In this document: positions 9,403 through 16,924 of the stretch, one piece after another
How the letters are laid out: each line of letters opens with the position of its first letter
How positions within the stretch are numbered: the first letter of the stretch is position 1
Source: CAZAPO01 sp044841755
Lineage (GTDB): Bacteria > Bacteroidota > Bacteroidia > Flavobacteriales > Flavobacteriaceae
Direction of reading: 5' to 3'
Length of the DNA: 64,000 bases
NCBI GenBank assembly: GCA_044841755.1
Contig: JAXOFM010000002.1
Location: 468,798 to 532,797 of the forward strand
Program-made: the position numbers and the translations under genes
Notes under the pieces: generated by a model
Databases searched by the model: none
What the model was told of the DNA's origin: nothing
The model's input: the letters and a program-made list of their open reading frames with translations, nothing else

Positions 9403-9912
9403 ATGACACAGGCTGAGTTTTTAAACATAGTAATGCCTTTTAAGGATAAAGTATTTCGTTTGGCAAAACGTTTATTGGTTTCGCAAGAGGAAGCTGAAGA
9501 TGCTACACAGGAAATTTTATTAAAGCTGTGGAACAACAGACAAAAGATAAGCGAATACAAGAATGTTGAAGCATTTTCAATGACTATGACCAAAAACTTT
9601 TGTTTGGATAAACTAAAATCTAAGCACGCTCAAAATTTAAAGATTGTGCATAGTAATTATCAAGACAAGAATGTGTCATTGCAAAAACAGGTAGAGTTAA
9701 ATGATAGTGTGAGTTGGGTATCAAAAATTATGCAAGAACTCCCTGAGCAACAAAAAATAATAATGCAATTAAGAGATATAGAGCAATACGATTTTGATGA
9801 GATAGCCAAAATGCTAGATATGAATCCAACAGCAGTTAGAGTTGCCTTATCAAGAGCGAGAAAAACATTAAGAGATAAATTAACAAAAACACATAGTTAT
9901 GGTGTTAAATAG
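9403..9912 (+). CDS. ECF-type RNA polymerase sigma factor
   Basis: A 169-residue sigma-70 family protein with only the two ECF domains. Region 2 spans about residues 8-70 and contains EEAEDATQEILLKLWNNR and SMTMTKNFCLDKLKSK. Region 4 spans about 110-165, with LPEQQKIIMQLRDIEQYDF and a helix-turn-helix containing NPTAVRVALSRARKTLRD. It would direct RNA polymerase to a small regulon, possibly including its own operon. The next gene overlaps its end by 14 bp and encodes a single-pass membrane protein, the usual arrangement for a sigma factor and its regulator. Confidence 0.93.
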   Translation: MTQAEFLNIVMPFKDKVFRLAKRLLVSQEEAEDATQEILLKLWNNRQKISEYKNVEAFSMTMTKNFCLDKLKSKHAQNLKIVHSNYQDKNVSLQKQVELNDSVSWVSKIMQELPEQQKIIMQLRDIEQYDFDEIAKMLDMNPTAVRVALSRARKTLRDKLTKTHSYGVK

Positions 9913-10384
9913 TATAGAAAAATTACTTGAAAAGTACGACAACGGGGAAACTACATTAAAAGAAGAGCAACAGTTAAAAGACTATTTTTCTCAAGAGACT
10001 GTACCGCCACACTTAGAAGTGTATAAATCAATGTTCCAGTATTTTTTGCACACCCAGGAAGAACGGTTTACTAAAGACGTTCCATTAAAACCTAAGAAGA
10101 CAATCAATTTGTACAAATGGATTTCTGTTGCTGCTGTAGCAGTTCTAATGCTTGGAGTGTATACACAGATTGGAAATACACAATCTGACGATCCGCTTGC
10201 TCATCTTACTGAGGAAGAAAAGATCACTTATTTTCAAACCAAAGAAATGTTTGCAATGTTATCAAACAACTTAAACAAAGGAACCAGTACTATCACCATG
10301 ATGTCTGACAATTTTGATAAGGGAACCGATAAAGTAGCATACCTTGGAGAATTTTCGAAAACAACAGACAAAATTTTAAAGTAA
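9899..10384 (+). CDS. Single-pass membrane protein, candidate anti-sigma factor
   Basis: A 161-residue protein whose start overlaps the sigma factor gene by 14 bp, implying translational coupling. Residues 1-65 are charged and lack the zinc-binding His/Cys motif of classical anti-sigma factors. They contain LLEKYDNGETTLKEEQQLKD, a kind of sequence often seen at the head of Bacteroidota anti-sigma proteins. One transmembrane helix follows at about residues 70-88 (WISVAAVAVLMLGVY). The remaining 75 residues should be periplasmic and are Lys/Thr-rich, with an NLNKGTSTITMMSDNFDKGT repeat-like stretch. The anti-sigma role is inferred from position and topology, not from a recognised domain. Confidence 0.7.
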   Translation: MVLNSIEKLLEKYDNGETTLKEEQQLKDYFSQETVPPHLEVYKSMFQYFLHTQEERFTKDVPLKPKKTINLYKWISVAAVAVLMLGVYTQIGNTQSDDPLAHLTEEEKITYFQTKEMFAMLSNNLNKGTSTITMMSDNFDKGTDKVAYLGEFSKTTDKILK

Positions 10385-10415
10385 AAACAAATTAGAATAA
10401 TTAAACAGAAGAAAC

Positions 10416-10988
10416 ATGAAAAAGTTAGTATTAATAATAGCAATAATGGTAGCACCTTTAATGTCATTTGCCCAAGGAGGTTTATTTGACAAGTATGAAG
10501 ATATGGAGGGTGTAGGATCAGGAGTAGTAAACAGTAAAATGTTTGAAATGATCGCATCTATCGATGTAGATATGGACGATCCTGAAGCAGAAGCAATGTT
10601 AGAAATGATCAAGAAAATTAAGAGTTTAAAATTCTTAACTACAGGAGATCAAGGAATTGCTAGGCAAATGGCAGCAGATGTAAATCGTTACATTGGAAAT
10701 TCAGACTTAGAAGAGCTTATGCGTTTTAAAGACGGTGACCAAATGGTGAAGTTCTATGTAAGAGAAGGTTCAAGCTCTAATCACGTAAAAGAACTATTAA
10801 TGTATGTAACTGGACTTAAAGAATTAACTAAAGACCAAGACATTACCATCAATGGTGAGAAGCGTGAGATTGAAGCTGTTATAGTATCTTTATTAGGAGA
10901 TATTGATTTAAGTGAAGTATCTAAGATCACAAAGTCAATGAACATTCCAGGTGGAGAGCACTTAAAGAAAGCTGGAGAAAAGAACTAA
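10416..10988 (+). CDS. Exported DUF4252 protein
   Basis: A 190-residue protein with a cleavable signal peptide (residues 1-20, ending SFAQ). The mature part has the look of DUF4252: an acidic MDDPEAEAMLEMIKKIKSLK segment, then an alternating strand-helix region with ADVNRYIGNSDLEELMRFKD and VREGSSSNHVKELLMYVTG. The function of DUF4252 is unknown; members are found in Bacteroidota next to ECF sigma genes, as here. It lies 31 bp after the membrane protein gene and 30 bp before a second DUF4252 gene, so all four are probably one operon. Confidence 0.85.
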   Translation: MKKLVLIIAIMVAPLMSFAQGGLFDKYEDMEGVGSGVVNSKMFEMIASIDVDMDDPEAEAMLEMIKKIKSLKFLTTGDQGIARQMAADVNRYIGNSDLEELMRFKDGDQMVKFYVREGSSSNHVKELLMYVTGLKELTKDQDITINGEKREIEAVIVSLLGDIDLSEVSKITKSMNIPGGEHLKKAGEKN

Positions 10989-11018
10989 ATATTAGATAAA
11001 AGAAAAATTATCATCTAG

Positions 11019-11627
11019 ATGTACACATCAATCAAAAAAATAGTAATGTCTTTCATTGTAGCTACAGTTTTATTTAGCTGTGGTTACAGTGGCGAGACAT
11101 TGCAAGGTTATTACGTAGTCAATCAAGAAGCCCCAAATTTCTTATCAGTTGATATTCCTGTGAGTTTTGTGAGCTTAGAAGAAGCAGAACTTACCGAAGT
11201 GCAAAAGGAAGCATATGAGTCAATTGATAAGTTAAATATGCTAGGATACAGAAAAGATGGTGATAATGAAGAAGAATACAAAGCTGAGTTAGCTAAAGTT
11301 CAAACAATTTTAAAGGATGACAAATATCAAGACCTTTTTAGAGGTGGTTCATCTGATGGAAAAATTATTGTAAAGTATATAGGAAATGATACTTCTATAG
11401 ACGAATTAATCATTTTTGGAACGATGAACGAAGCTGGATTTGGAATCATAAGAGTTTTAGGGAACAACATGGAACCTGCAAAGATTATGAAACTTGGAGA
11501 TGTTGTTAACCAAATTTCTTCTGAAGAAAACTCAGTTGAAGACTTTATGAGATTCTTTAGACCTTCTGGAGATTTAGATGATATGGGTGATGAATTTGAA
11601 GAAATCACAGAAGAGATCTTTGATTAA
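11019..11627 (+). CDS. DUF4252 lipoprotein
   Basis: A 202-residue paralogue-like partner of the preceding gene, but a lipoprotein: the signal ends in LFSC with Cys21. The mature domain keeps the DUF4252 pattern, with an internal helix near residues 80-105 (EYKAELAKVQTILKDDKY) and the strand KIIVKYIGNDTSIDELIIFG. The C-terminus is very acidic (DDMGDEFEEITEEIFD). One copy free in the periplasm and one tethered to a membrane suggests they may act together. No catalytic residues are evident. It ends the operon and is followed by an intrinsic terminator. Confidence 0.82.
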   Translation: MYTSIKKIVMSFIVATVLFSCGYSGETLQGYYVVNQEAPNFLSVDIPVSFVSLEEAELTEVQKEAYESIDKLNMLGYRKDGDNEEEYKAELAKVQTILKDDKYQDLFRGGSSDGKIIVKYIGNDTSIDELIIFGTMNEAGFGIIRVLGNNMEPAKIMKLGDVVNQISSEENSVEDFMRFFRPSGDLDDMGDEFEEITEEIFD

Positions 11628-11700
11628 GTCAATCAAAATAAAAACGAACATTGAATTTTAGTTTTGTCTAAAATTCAAACCCTTGAAATGTTAATGTTAG

Positions 11701-11728
11701 AACCTGTCGATTACGGCAGGTTTTTTTT
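11701..11728 (+). terminator. Intrinsic terminator of the sigma/DUF4252 operon
   Basis: AACCTGTC pairs with GGCAGGTT (8 bp, one G-U) around a 6-nt loop and is followed by eight T. It overlaps the 3' end of the small membrane protein gene on the other strand. Confidence 0.85.
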
Positions 11729-11896
11729 ATGCTCGTCGTCTCTAGATTTAATAATCACGATATTAATAACTATCCCAAAAAAGCCTATAAATAAGATCAT
11801 CATTACAATAAAGTTGTCGAGCAACTCTAATAAACCTGCTATAAAGAAGAAGGCTACGAGTAAAGCGCTCGCAAGTAATGTGAATCTATCATTCAT
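11711..11896 (-). CDS. Small two-helix membrane protein downstream of purB
   Basis: A 61-residue protein with two predicted membrane helices (about residues 7-24 and 28-49) and a short charged tail (KSRDDEHKKN). Its ATG overlaps the purB stop codon by one base (TAATG), a common sign of translational coupling. I recognise no family. Hydrophobic character throughout, the exact coupling to purB and lack of a competing frame argue that it is real. Its stop lies inside the terminator of the convergent operon. Confidence 0.65.
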   Translation of the reverse strand: MNDRFTLLASALLVAFFFIAGLLELLDNFIVMMILFIGFFGIVINIVIIKSRDDEHKKNLP

Positions 11897-13239
11897 TAAA
11901 TACCAGTATAGTTACTTGGTGTAATAACTTTAAGTTCAGCTTTTATAGCATCGCTAACCTCTAAAGTGTCAATGAAATTAGCAATAGAGTTTTGTGTAAT
12001 GGCTTCGTTGGTACGTGTTAAACCTTTTAAAGCTTCATAAGGGTTTGGATATCCTTCACGACGTAAAATGGTTTGAATAGCTTCAGCAACCACAGCCCAA
12101 TTTTGTTCTAGATCATCAGCAAATTTACTTTTATTTAATAACAACTTATTCAGTCCTTTTAGCGTAGACGCAAAACCAATAAGGGTATGCCCAAAAGGAA
12201 CTCCTACATTACGTAATACTGTACTGTCAGTAAGGTCTCGTTGCAATCTCGAAATTGGAAGTTTAGCCGATAAATGTTCAAAAATTGCATTGGCTATTCC
12301 CAGATTTCCTTCACTGTTTTCAAAATCAATTGGATTTACTTTATGCGGCATTGCAGAACTACCAACTTCACCTTTCTTGATCTTTTGCTTAAAGTAGTCC
12401 ATTGATACATATGTCCAAATATCTCTATCAAGATCAATTAAAATGGTATTAATACGTTTTAAACAATCAAACAAAGCAGCCATGTGATCATAGTGCTCAA
12501 TTTGTGTGGTAGGAAAAGAGTATTGTAACCCTAATTTTTCCTGAACAAATTTGTTTCCGAATGCTTTCCAGTCAATTTCTGGATAAGCCACATGATGTGC
12601 ATTAAAGTTACCTGTAGCTCCACCAAATTTAGCAGCACTTGGTATATCATTCAATAAATTGAATTGCTCTTTTAGTCTCACAACAAAAACATCCATTTCT
12701 TTTCCTAATCGTGTTGGAGAAGCAGGTTGACCATGCGTTCTCGCTAGCATTGGTACATCACTCCATTCCTTAACAAGCTCTTGTAATTTCTCTAAAACTT
12801 TAAAATATTCAGATACGTAAGTGTCATTCATCGCTTCCTTAATACTTAAAGGAATAGCTGTGTTGTTGATGTCTTGAGAAGTCAACCCAAAGTGAATAAA
12901 CTCTTTATATTCAGAAAGTCCTAAAGCGTCAAATTTCTCCTTAATAAAATATTCAACAGCTTTTACATCGTGATTTGTGACCTTCTCAATATCTTTTATT
13001 GCAGTAGCATCTTCATTAGTAAATTCCTCATATATCTTACGCAATTCATCAAAAAGGGAATGATCTACATTAGTAAGCTGAGGTAAAGGAAGTTCACATA
13101 AAGCAATAAAATACTCTATTTCGACAAGTACTCTATATTTAATTAGTGCTGCTTCAGAAAAATAAGCTCCTAAGGCGTCAACTTTGTTTCTGTAACGACC
13201 ATCAATTGGTGAAATGGCTGTAAGAGGTGATAAAGACAT
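11896..13239 (-). CDS. purB: Adenylosuccinate lyase
   Basis: A 447-residue fumarase/aspartase superfamily enzyme of purine synthesis. It splits SAICAR to AICAR and adenylosuccinate to AMP, releasing fumarate in both. The signature SSAMPHKVNP is at residues 294-303, giving the mobile-loop catalytic Ser295. The catalytic histidine region is ARTHGQPASPTRLGK, with His169. Length is close to the E. coli enzyme. The ATG at 13239 lies about 20 nt downstream of a TATCTTTG -7 element. A small membrane protein overlaps its stop, and a HEAT-like gene lies upstream on the same strand. Confidence 0.97.
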   Translation of the reverse strand: MSLSPLTAISPIDGRYRNKVDALGAYFSEAALIKYRVLVEIEYFIALCELPLPQLTNVDHSLFDELRKIYEEFTNEDATAIKDIEKVTNHDVKAVEYFIKEKFDALGLSEYKEFIHFGLTSQDINNTAIPLSIKEAMNDTYVSEYFKVLEKLQELVKEWSDVPMLARTHGQPASPTRLGKEMDVFVVRLKEQFNLLNDIPSAAKFGGATGNFNAHHVAYPEIDWKAFGNKFVQEKLGLQYSFPTTQIEHYDHMAALFDCLKRINTILIDLDRDIWTYVSMDYFKQKIKKGEVGSSAMPHKVNPIDFENSEGNLGIANAIFEHLSAKLPISRLQRDLTDSTVLRNVGVPFGHTLIGFASTLKGLNKLLLNKSKFADDLEQNWAVVAEAIQTILRREGYPNPYEALKGLTRTNEAITQNSIANFIDTLEVSDAIKAELKVITPSNYTGI

Positions 13240-13262
13240 GTTGTGTTGTTTTTAAGAAGTTG

Positions 13263-13270
13263 CAAAGATA
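13263..13270 (-). promoter_or_regulatory. Probable -7 element of the purB promoter
   Basis: On the minus strand this reads TATCTTTG, a full match to the Bacteroidota TAnnTTTG element, about 20 nt before the purB start. No good TTG lies at the expected -33 distance, so confidence is moderate. Confidence 0.5.
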
Positions 13271-13324
13271 GTTCATTTCAATAGAAGCATGAAGCTAGAA
13301 CATTGAAGTTTTCAACTAAAACAA

Positions 13325-13891
13325 CTACTTTTTTAACTTTTTCAAGAGATGCCTAGATCTTGCCTTATACGCAGCACTACCACTTGCAAATCCTTGCTCT
13401 AAAATTTGCACTAATTCTGGATGAATCCAATCATATTCTTTTCCCAGTAAATACAAGCTATTCATTGAGTATGCTTTAGCAGCAACTTTTTGATCTGTGA
13501 TCATATAATCAAAACTCAATTCAATAATTCGTTCTTTATGAATAGGTTTTAAATATTCTTTAGTGTGATTTGCATTTTTATGGTAATAAGCCTCAATTAA
13601 GTACTCACAGATCTTGGCTATGGGTCTTACCGCAGGATCTAAATGTACCTTATGCATTTCTTCAGTAATTCTATCAAGGTAGGGTAAAATAGCATCAAGG
13701 TTTTCTCTTGCTACAAACTCTAATAACCACGCTGCTCGTTGAGAAACCTTATCATCAATCTGAAAAAGAATATCAAGAACTTTATCAATCAGTTCAGGGT
13801 TTGAAATAACCATAATCGCATACTTCTTACGATTTTCCCTAGAATGATTTACATAGTCAAGTTCTTTATAGAGTTGTTGGTTTGTCATCAT
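13325..13891 (-). CDS. HEAT-repeat-like helical protein upstream of purB
   Basis: A 188-residue all-helical protein without signal peptide or membrane segment. Pairs of amphipathic helices such as KVLDILFQIDDKVSQRAAWL, NLDAILPYLDRITEEMHKVH and KVAAKAYSMNSLYLLGKEYD resemble HEAT or armadillo repeats. It is read in the same direction as purB with 85 bp between them, and purB seems to have its own promoter in that gap. HEAT proteins usually bind other proteins or nucleic acid, and nothing here shows a partner. The second codon is also Met, so the start could be 3 nt later. Confidence 0.8.
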   Translation of the reverse strand: MMTNQQLYKELDYVNHSRENRKKYAIMVISNPELIDKVLDILFQIDDKVSQRAAWLLEFVARENLDAILPYLDRITEEMHKVHLDPAVRPIAKICEYLIEAYYHKNANHTKEYLKPIHKERIIELSFDYMITDQKVAAKAYSMNSLYLLGKEYDWIHPELVQILEQGFASGSAAYKARSRHLLKKLKK

Positions 13892-13976
13892 AAAAATGAG
13901 TTAATGTTGACTATTAACCTATGAGTTTTTGTTAAATTTATAGGAGACATAAATTTAAATTAAATAGAGAATTATT

Positions 13977-14450
13977 ATGCGAATTCTTAAGAAAATATTG
14001 TTGTTACTTTTAGTGGCATTTATAATTGCTCAATTTTTTGGTCCCGAAAAAAATGAAGGAGACATAGCTTCTATTGAAACATTTTTAAATGAAACCAATC
14101 CTCCAGAGGATGTAAAGCTAATACTTAAAGAGTCATGTTTTGATTGCCATAGTGATGTAACTAGGTATCCTTGGTATAATGGTATAACTCCTGTTAACTA
14201 TTGGATGGCAGATCATGTTAAGCACGGAAAGGGAGATTTTAACGTCTCAGATTGGGCTAATGCTTCATTAAAGAAGAAAGATCACAAATTTGAAGAATTA
14301 ATAGAGGAAGTTAAAGCGAAAGAAATGCCGCTACCTTCTTATACGTGGACACATTCTGAAGCAAAATTAACTGATGAACAAATTCATGCTGTTGTATCTT
14401 GGGCAAAAGAAGTACGCGACATGTACGCTCAACAAAAAGCTAATCAATAA
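13977..14450 (+). CDS. Haem-binding domain protein (c-type, single CxxCH)
   Basis: A 157-residue protein with an N-terminal hydrophobic anchor or signal (about residues 5-20). It has one c-type haem attachment motif, CFDCH at residues 54-58. The surrounding sequence (DVTRYPWYNGITPVNYWMADHV) and the later KAKEMPLPSYTW resemble the Haem_bd family found in Bacteroidota. The conserved methionine in EMPLPSY is a candidate axial ligand. It would be exported and act as a small periplasmic electron carrier or haem sensor. It stands alone, divergent from the HEAT-like gene and followed by a terminator. Confidence 0.88.
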   Translation: MRILKKILLLLLVAFIIAQFFGPEKNEGDIASIETFLNETNPPEDVKLILKESCFDCHSDVTRYPWYNGITPVNYWMADHVKHGKGDFNVSDWANASLKKKDHKFEELIEEVKAKEMPLPSYTWTHSEAKLTDEQIHAVVSWAKEVRDMYAQQKANQ

Positions 14451-14470
14451 GAACCATAAAACCTTTTAAG

Positions 14471-14513
14471 AATTCCAGATTCTGATTTTTAAAGTTAGAA
14501 TCTGGAATTTTTA
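14471..14513 (+). terminator. Intrinsic terminator after the haem-binding protein
   Basis: A perfect 13-bp inverted repeat (AATTCCAGATTCT / AGAATCTGGAATT) with a 13-nt loop and a short T-run follows the stop by about 20 nt. Confidence 0.85.
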
Positions 14514-14536
14514 TATTTACACTATACTAGTTAATA

Positions 14537-15769
14537 ATGGCTAAAAAAGTATTGATTATTGGTTTTGTGTGGCCTGAACCTAAGAGTTCTGCAGCTGGAA
14601 GTAGAATGATGCAACTCATTGAAGCCTTTCAAAGCAATAGTTATGAAGTGATTTTTGCAAGTCCATGTGCTAAAACAGATAATGCTTTTGACTTAAATAG
14701 CATAAATGTAGTACCTGTTGAAATTATGTTGAACAGTGCTACTTTTGATGATTTTGTGAAAAAGTTACGACCTGAAGTGGTAATGTTCGACCGTTTTATG
14801 ATGGAAGAACAATTTGGCTGGCGAGTGGCTGAACATTGTCCGAGTGCTTTAAGAATTCTTGACACCGAAGATCTTCATTGTTTGAGAAAGGGCAGAGGTC
14901 GAGCAATAAAAGAAGGTAAGTCTTTTTCGAAAGCTTATTTATTTCATGATATAGCAAAACGAGAGATTGCGAGCATCTTTAGGTGTGATCTTAGTTTGAT
15001 TATTTCGGAAGCGGAAATGGAACTCCTACAAAATGAGTTTAAAATAGATAAAGCTTTATTGCATTACGTTCCTTTTATGATTGCTTCTACTGAGGAAACA
15101 TCACAACTATCAAAGTTTGAAGAACGCGAACATTTTGTAACCATTGGTAACTTTTTGCATGAGCCTAATTATAAATCGGTGATTTATCTTAAAGAGCATA
15201 TCTGGCCATTTATTAGCAAACAACTTCCTGAAGTAAAAATGCATGTTTATGGAGCTTACGCTTCTGATAAAGTTCACCAGCTTCATAATGAGAAAGAACG
15301 TTTTCTAGTAAAAGGATTTGCAGAAGATGTTAATGAAATAATGCAAAAATCAAGAGTTTGTTTAGCACCCTTACAATTTGGTGCAGGACTTAAAGGAAAG
15401 CTCATTGATGCCATGGTAAATGGAACTCCATGTGTTACAACAAGTATAGGAGCAGAAGGTATGTTTGGAGATTTAGAGCCTAACGGATTTATAGAAGATG
15501 ACTCTCAAAATTTTGCTAATATAGCAACCGAATTATATACTAATAAAGACATATGGATTGAGTGTCAAGCAAATGGTTTTCAAGTAATTAGCAATCGTTT
15601 TCGAAAATCGACTTTAAGTAGAAAATTAATAAGTAGAGTAGAGAAAATCCTTGAAGAATTAGAAGAACATCGACTTAATAATTTTATAGGATCTATGTTG
15701 CAGCATCACAGCATGCAAAGCACGAAATTCATGTCTCGTTGGATTGAAGAAAAGAATAAACAAGTTTAA
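14537..15769 (+). CDS. GT-B fold glycosyltransferase (GT4-like)
   Basis: A 410-residue cytoplasmic protein. The N-terminal Rossmann half opens with KKVLIIGFVWPEPKSSAAGS. The C-terminal half holds the nucleotide-sugar binding pattern of GT4-type enzymes: HFVTIGNFLHEPNYKSV, then MQKSRVCLAPLQFGAGLKGK and LIDAMVNGTPCVTTSIGAEGM. It would transfer a sugar from an activated donor to an unknown acceptor. There is no polysaccharide cluster around it. The next gene starts 2 nt after its stop, so it is cotranscribed with the flavoprotein and cupin genes. Confidence 0.85.
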   Translation: MAKKVLIIGFVWPEPKSSAAGSRMMQLIEAFQSNSYEVIFASPCAKTDNAFDLNSINVVPVEIMLNSATFDDFVKKLRPEVVMFDRFMMEEQFGWRVAEHCPSALRILDTEDLHCLRKGRGRAIKEGKSFSKAYLFHDIAKREIASIFRCDLSLIISEAEMELLQNEFKIDKALLHYVPFMIASTEETSQLSKFEEREHFVTIGNFLHEPNYKSVIYLKEHIWPFISKQLPEVKMHVYGAYASDKVHQLHNEKERFLVKGFAEDVNEIMQKSRVCLAPLQFGAGLKGKLIDAMVNGTPCVTTSIGAEGMFGDLEPNGFIEDDSQNFANIATELYTNKDIWIECQANGFQVISNRFRKSTLSRKLISRVEKILEELEEHRLNNFIGSMLQHHSMQSTKFMSRWIEEKNKQV

Positions 15770-15771
15770 AA

Positions 15772-16461
15772 ATGACAGTAGAAGATCACATAATTATAAA
15801 TGGTTATAAGCACAATTTATTCGAACCAGAAATCATTTCGCAAGAGGAATCTTTAAAGAGAAGTACTGAGTTTTATGAATGGTTAGATTCAAGACGCTCA
15901 GTAAGGGAGTATTCTGGCAAACCAGTTCCAAAAGAAGTAATAGAAAACATACTTATGGCTGCCTCTACAGCGCCATCAGGAGCACATAAACAACCTTGGA
16001 CATTTTGTGCAGTTTCTAATCCAGAATTGAAACACCAAATACGCTTAGATGCTGAGGCAGAAGAACGTGAAACTTACTCAAATAGAATGAGCGAACGATG
16101 GAAAAAGGATCTCGCTCCTTTGGGTACTGATGCTAACAAACCATTTATAGATGAGGCTCCTTGGGTTATTGTTGGGTTTAAACGCGTATATGAACATGAA
16201 GGAGAGGAGCGATATAACAATTACTATGTAAATGAATCTATGGGAATAGCAAGTGGAATGCTCATTACTGCTATACATAAAGCTGGTTTAGTAACATTGA
16301 CGCATACACCAAGCCCAATGAATTTTTTGACTAAATTATTAAACAGACCAAGTAATGAGCGAGCTTATTTGTTGCTCCCTGTAGGCTATCCTAAAGAACC
16401 TGTATATGTTCCAGATATTCATCGCAAGGAATTGGATGAGGTTGTAGTTTTTTATGAGTAA
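15772..16461 (+). CDS. Nitroreductase-fold flavoprotein of the iodotyrosine deiodinase type
   Basis: A 229-residue FMN enzyme. The FMN site is RRSVREYSG (41-49), and STAPSGAHKQPWTF (65-78) is the segment typical of iodotyrosine deiodinase (IYD) rather than ordinary nitroreductases. In human IYD, as I recall it, Glu157, Tyr161 and Lys182 form a lid over the amino-acid part of the substrate. This protein has Glu98, Tyr102 and Lys123 at exactly the same spacing. GLVTLTHTPSP and LLLPVGYP also match. It probably removes halogen from halotyrosines, or reduces a related phenol. It starts 2 nt after the glycosyltransferase gene and a cupin lipoprotein follows by 11 nt. Confidence 0.85.
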   Translation: MTVEDHIIINGYKHNLFEPEIISQEESLKRSTEFYEWLDSRRSVREYSGKPVPKEVIENILMAASTAPSGAHKQPWTFCAVSNPELKHQIRLDAEAEERETYSNRMSERWKKDLAPLGTDANKPFIDEAPWVIVGFKRVYEHEGEERYNNYYVNESMGIASGMLITAIHKAGLVTLTHTPSPMNFLTKLLNRPSNERAYLLLPVGYPKEPVYVPDIHRKELDEVVVFYE

Positions 16462-16472
16462 ATCAATGTACT

Positions 16473-16844
16473 ATGAAGAAGGTAGTTGTATTAGCATTTT
16501 TAATGATTTTATTTCTTTCATGTAAACCTGAAAAACCTAACCTTCCAGATCCTTTAGAAGCTGGTTGGGAAGGCGAAAAAGTTTGTGAGGTTTTAGAAGA
16601 GAACGATGAGTTACGTATTTTGAAATGTACCTTTCCACCAGGAGTTGGGCATGAAACCCACTATCATCCGCCACATGTTGGCTACACCTTAAAAGGAGGA
16701 ACTTTTAAATTGAATGATATTGAAGGAATTAGAGAAGTAACCATTCCTGAAGGTTATACATGGACTAAAGACTCCATAACAACCCACACTGTTCAAAATG
16801 TTGGAAATACAACAAGTGTATTTTTGATTATTGAGTATAAATAA
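16473..16844 (+). CDS. Cupin-domain lipoprotein
   Basis: A 123-residue lipoprotein, with the signal ending in LFLSC and Cys17 as the lipidated residue. The mature part is a single small cupin barrel. The first metal-binding motif is GHETHYHPPHVGYTLKGG, and the second motif region near the end carries TTHTVQNVGN. The histidines suggest a bound metal. It follows the IYD-like gene by 11 nt and ends the operon. The reaction, if any, cannot be read from the sequence. Confidence 0.85.
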   Translation: MKKVVVLAFLMILFLSCKPEKPNLPDPLEAGWEGEKVCEVLEENDELRILKCTFPPGVGHETHYHPPHVGYTLKGGTFKLNDIEGIREVTIPEGYTWTKDSITTHTVQNVGNTTSVFLIIEYK

Positions 16845-16868
16845 TTTCGGAAGTTCGTTTAACGTTAA

Positions 16869-16919
16869 GTATATGTGCCGTATCTCTTAGGGTATGGCAT
16901 ATATACCGTGTTGACGGTA
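16869..16919 (+). terminator. Convergent-gene hairpin pair, probable terminator
   Basis: A 14-bp stem (GTATATGTGCCGTA with TATGGCATATATAC) has two G-U pairs on the plus-strand RNA that become A-C mismatches on the other strand, so it favours plus-strand transcripts. A second small stem, TACCG/CGGTA, overlaps its right arm. There is no strong T-run. It lies between the stops of the cupin and esterase genes. Confidence 0.5.
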
Positions 16920-16924
16920 GTTAT

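Noticed and set aside
11664..11924. 86-residue plus-strand frame after the DUF4252 operon
   Set aside because: It runs through the operon's terminator and is antisense to the small membrane protein and the purB end; sequence is low-complexity Ile/Lys.
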